12,243 nt of DNA. Source: Fibrobacterales bacterium. Lineage in GTDB: Bacteria; Fibrobacterota; Fibrobacteria; Fibrobacterales; Fibrobacteraceae. Both the position numbers and the translations under genes were made by a program. The DNA is taken from the NCBI GenBank assembly GCA_025997455.1, contig BNUP01000061.1:1-12243 (forward strand), read 5' to 3'. Below, in pieces: positions 12,168 to 12,243 of the stretch (positions within the stretch are counted from its first letter, which is position 1; each line of letters begins with the position of its first letter). The notes under the pieces were generated by a model, which saw nothing but the letters and a program-made list of their open reading frames with translations, made no database searches and was not told the origin of the DNA.

Positions 12168-12243
12168 ATGCCTCACCTTTCAACCCAAGAACGCTTCGTA
12201 AATCCATACACCGATTTTGGATTCAAACGCATATTTGGCGTGG
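12168..12243 (+). CDS. Rpn/PDDEXK-family nuclease-transposase, N-terminal fragment
   Basis: Only 25 codons lie in the window. They encode MPHLSTQERFVNPYTDFGFK followed by RIFGV. The NPYTDFGFKRIFG segment is the characteristic N-terminus of the Rpn-type PD-(D/E)XK putative transposases (recombination-promoting nucleases), which are often multicopy in genomes. The catalytic residues lie beyond the window edge, so activity cannot be judged. It has its own repeat array and start-codon motif. Confidence 0.75.
   Translation, partial: MPHLSTQERFVNPYTDFGFKRIFGV

Overview
This is a low-GC bacterial accessory/housekeeping mosaic with seven complete protein genes and the start of an eighth. I cannot name the organism. 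A FliH-type protein points to a flagellated bacterium. The start-codon-proximal TAnnTT motif resembles the -7 box of Bacteroidota-type promoters, so a member of the Fibrobacterota-Bacteroidota (FCB) side of the tree is a reasonable but weak guess. No rRNA, tRNA, CRISPR array or complete insertion sequence is visible.

Layout, left to right: 1-458 is a gene-free stretch full of dispersed repeats. clpB (+, 459-2951) encodes the protein disaggregase. A three-gene operon (+, 3163-5638) follows: fdtA-like sugar ketoisomerase, a FemAB-like GNAT acyltransferase and a DegT-family sugar aminotransferase, together a route to a dTDP-3-amino- or 3-acylamino-3,6-dideoxyhexose for surface glycans. purD (+, 5758-7056) makes glycinamide ribonucleotide. 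On the minus strand, a large tandem GT2-TPR glycosyltransferase (10476-7825) is followed by fliH (7801-7004), whose 3' end overlaps the 3' end of purD. hflX (+, 10834-11931) is a ribosome-associated GTPase. An Rpn/PDDEXK-family nuclease-transposase gene starts at 12168 and runs off the window.

The unusual content lies in the repeats. (1) A 152-bp palindromic, MITE-like element occurs twice: free upstream of clpB (147-298), and inside the first glycosyltransferase domain (10078-10229). There it is flanked by a 4-bp TTAT duplication, adds exactly 52 codons and keeps the frame open. This resembles the protein-invading Rickettsia palindromic elements. (2) Five of the six visible first-in-unit genes (fdtA, purD, the glycosyltransferase, hflX, rpn; not clpB) have CTACYTTCCC(C) ending 2-4 nt before the start codon and no Shine-Dalgarno. 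The internal genes fdtB and fliH instead have SD-like sequences and lack the motif. This suggests a promoter that produces leaderless or near-leaderless mRNAs. (3) Upstream of fdtA, the glycosyltransferase and rpn, the same ordered series of 7-bp tandem repeats and a 12-mer (GCACTGCCGAGT) leads to that motif, always in the same orientation relative to the gene. (4) The acyltransferase gene carries four G/C homopolymer tracts of 7-8 nt and an in-frame repeat insert, making it a candidate for phase variation.
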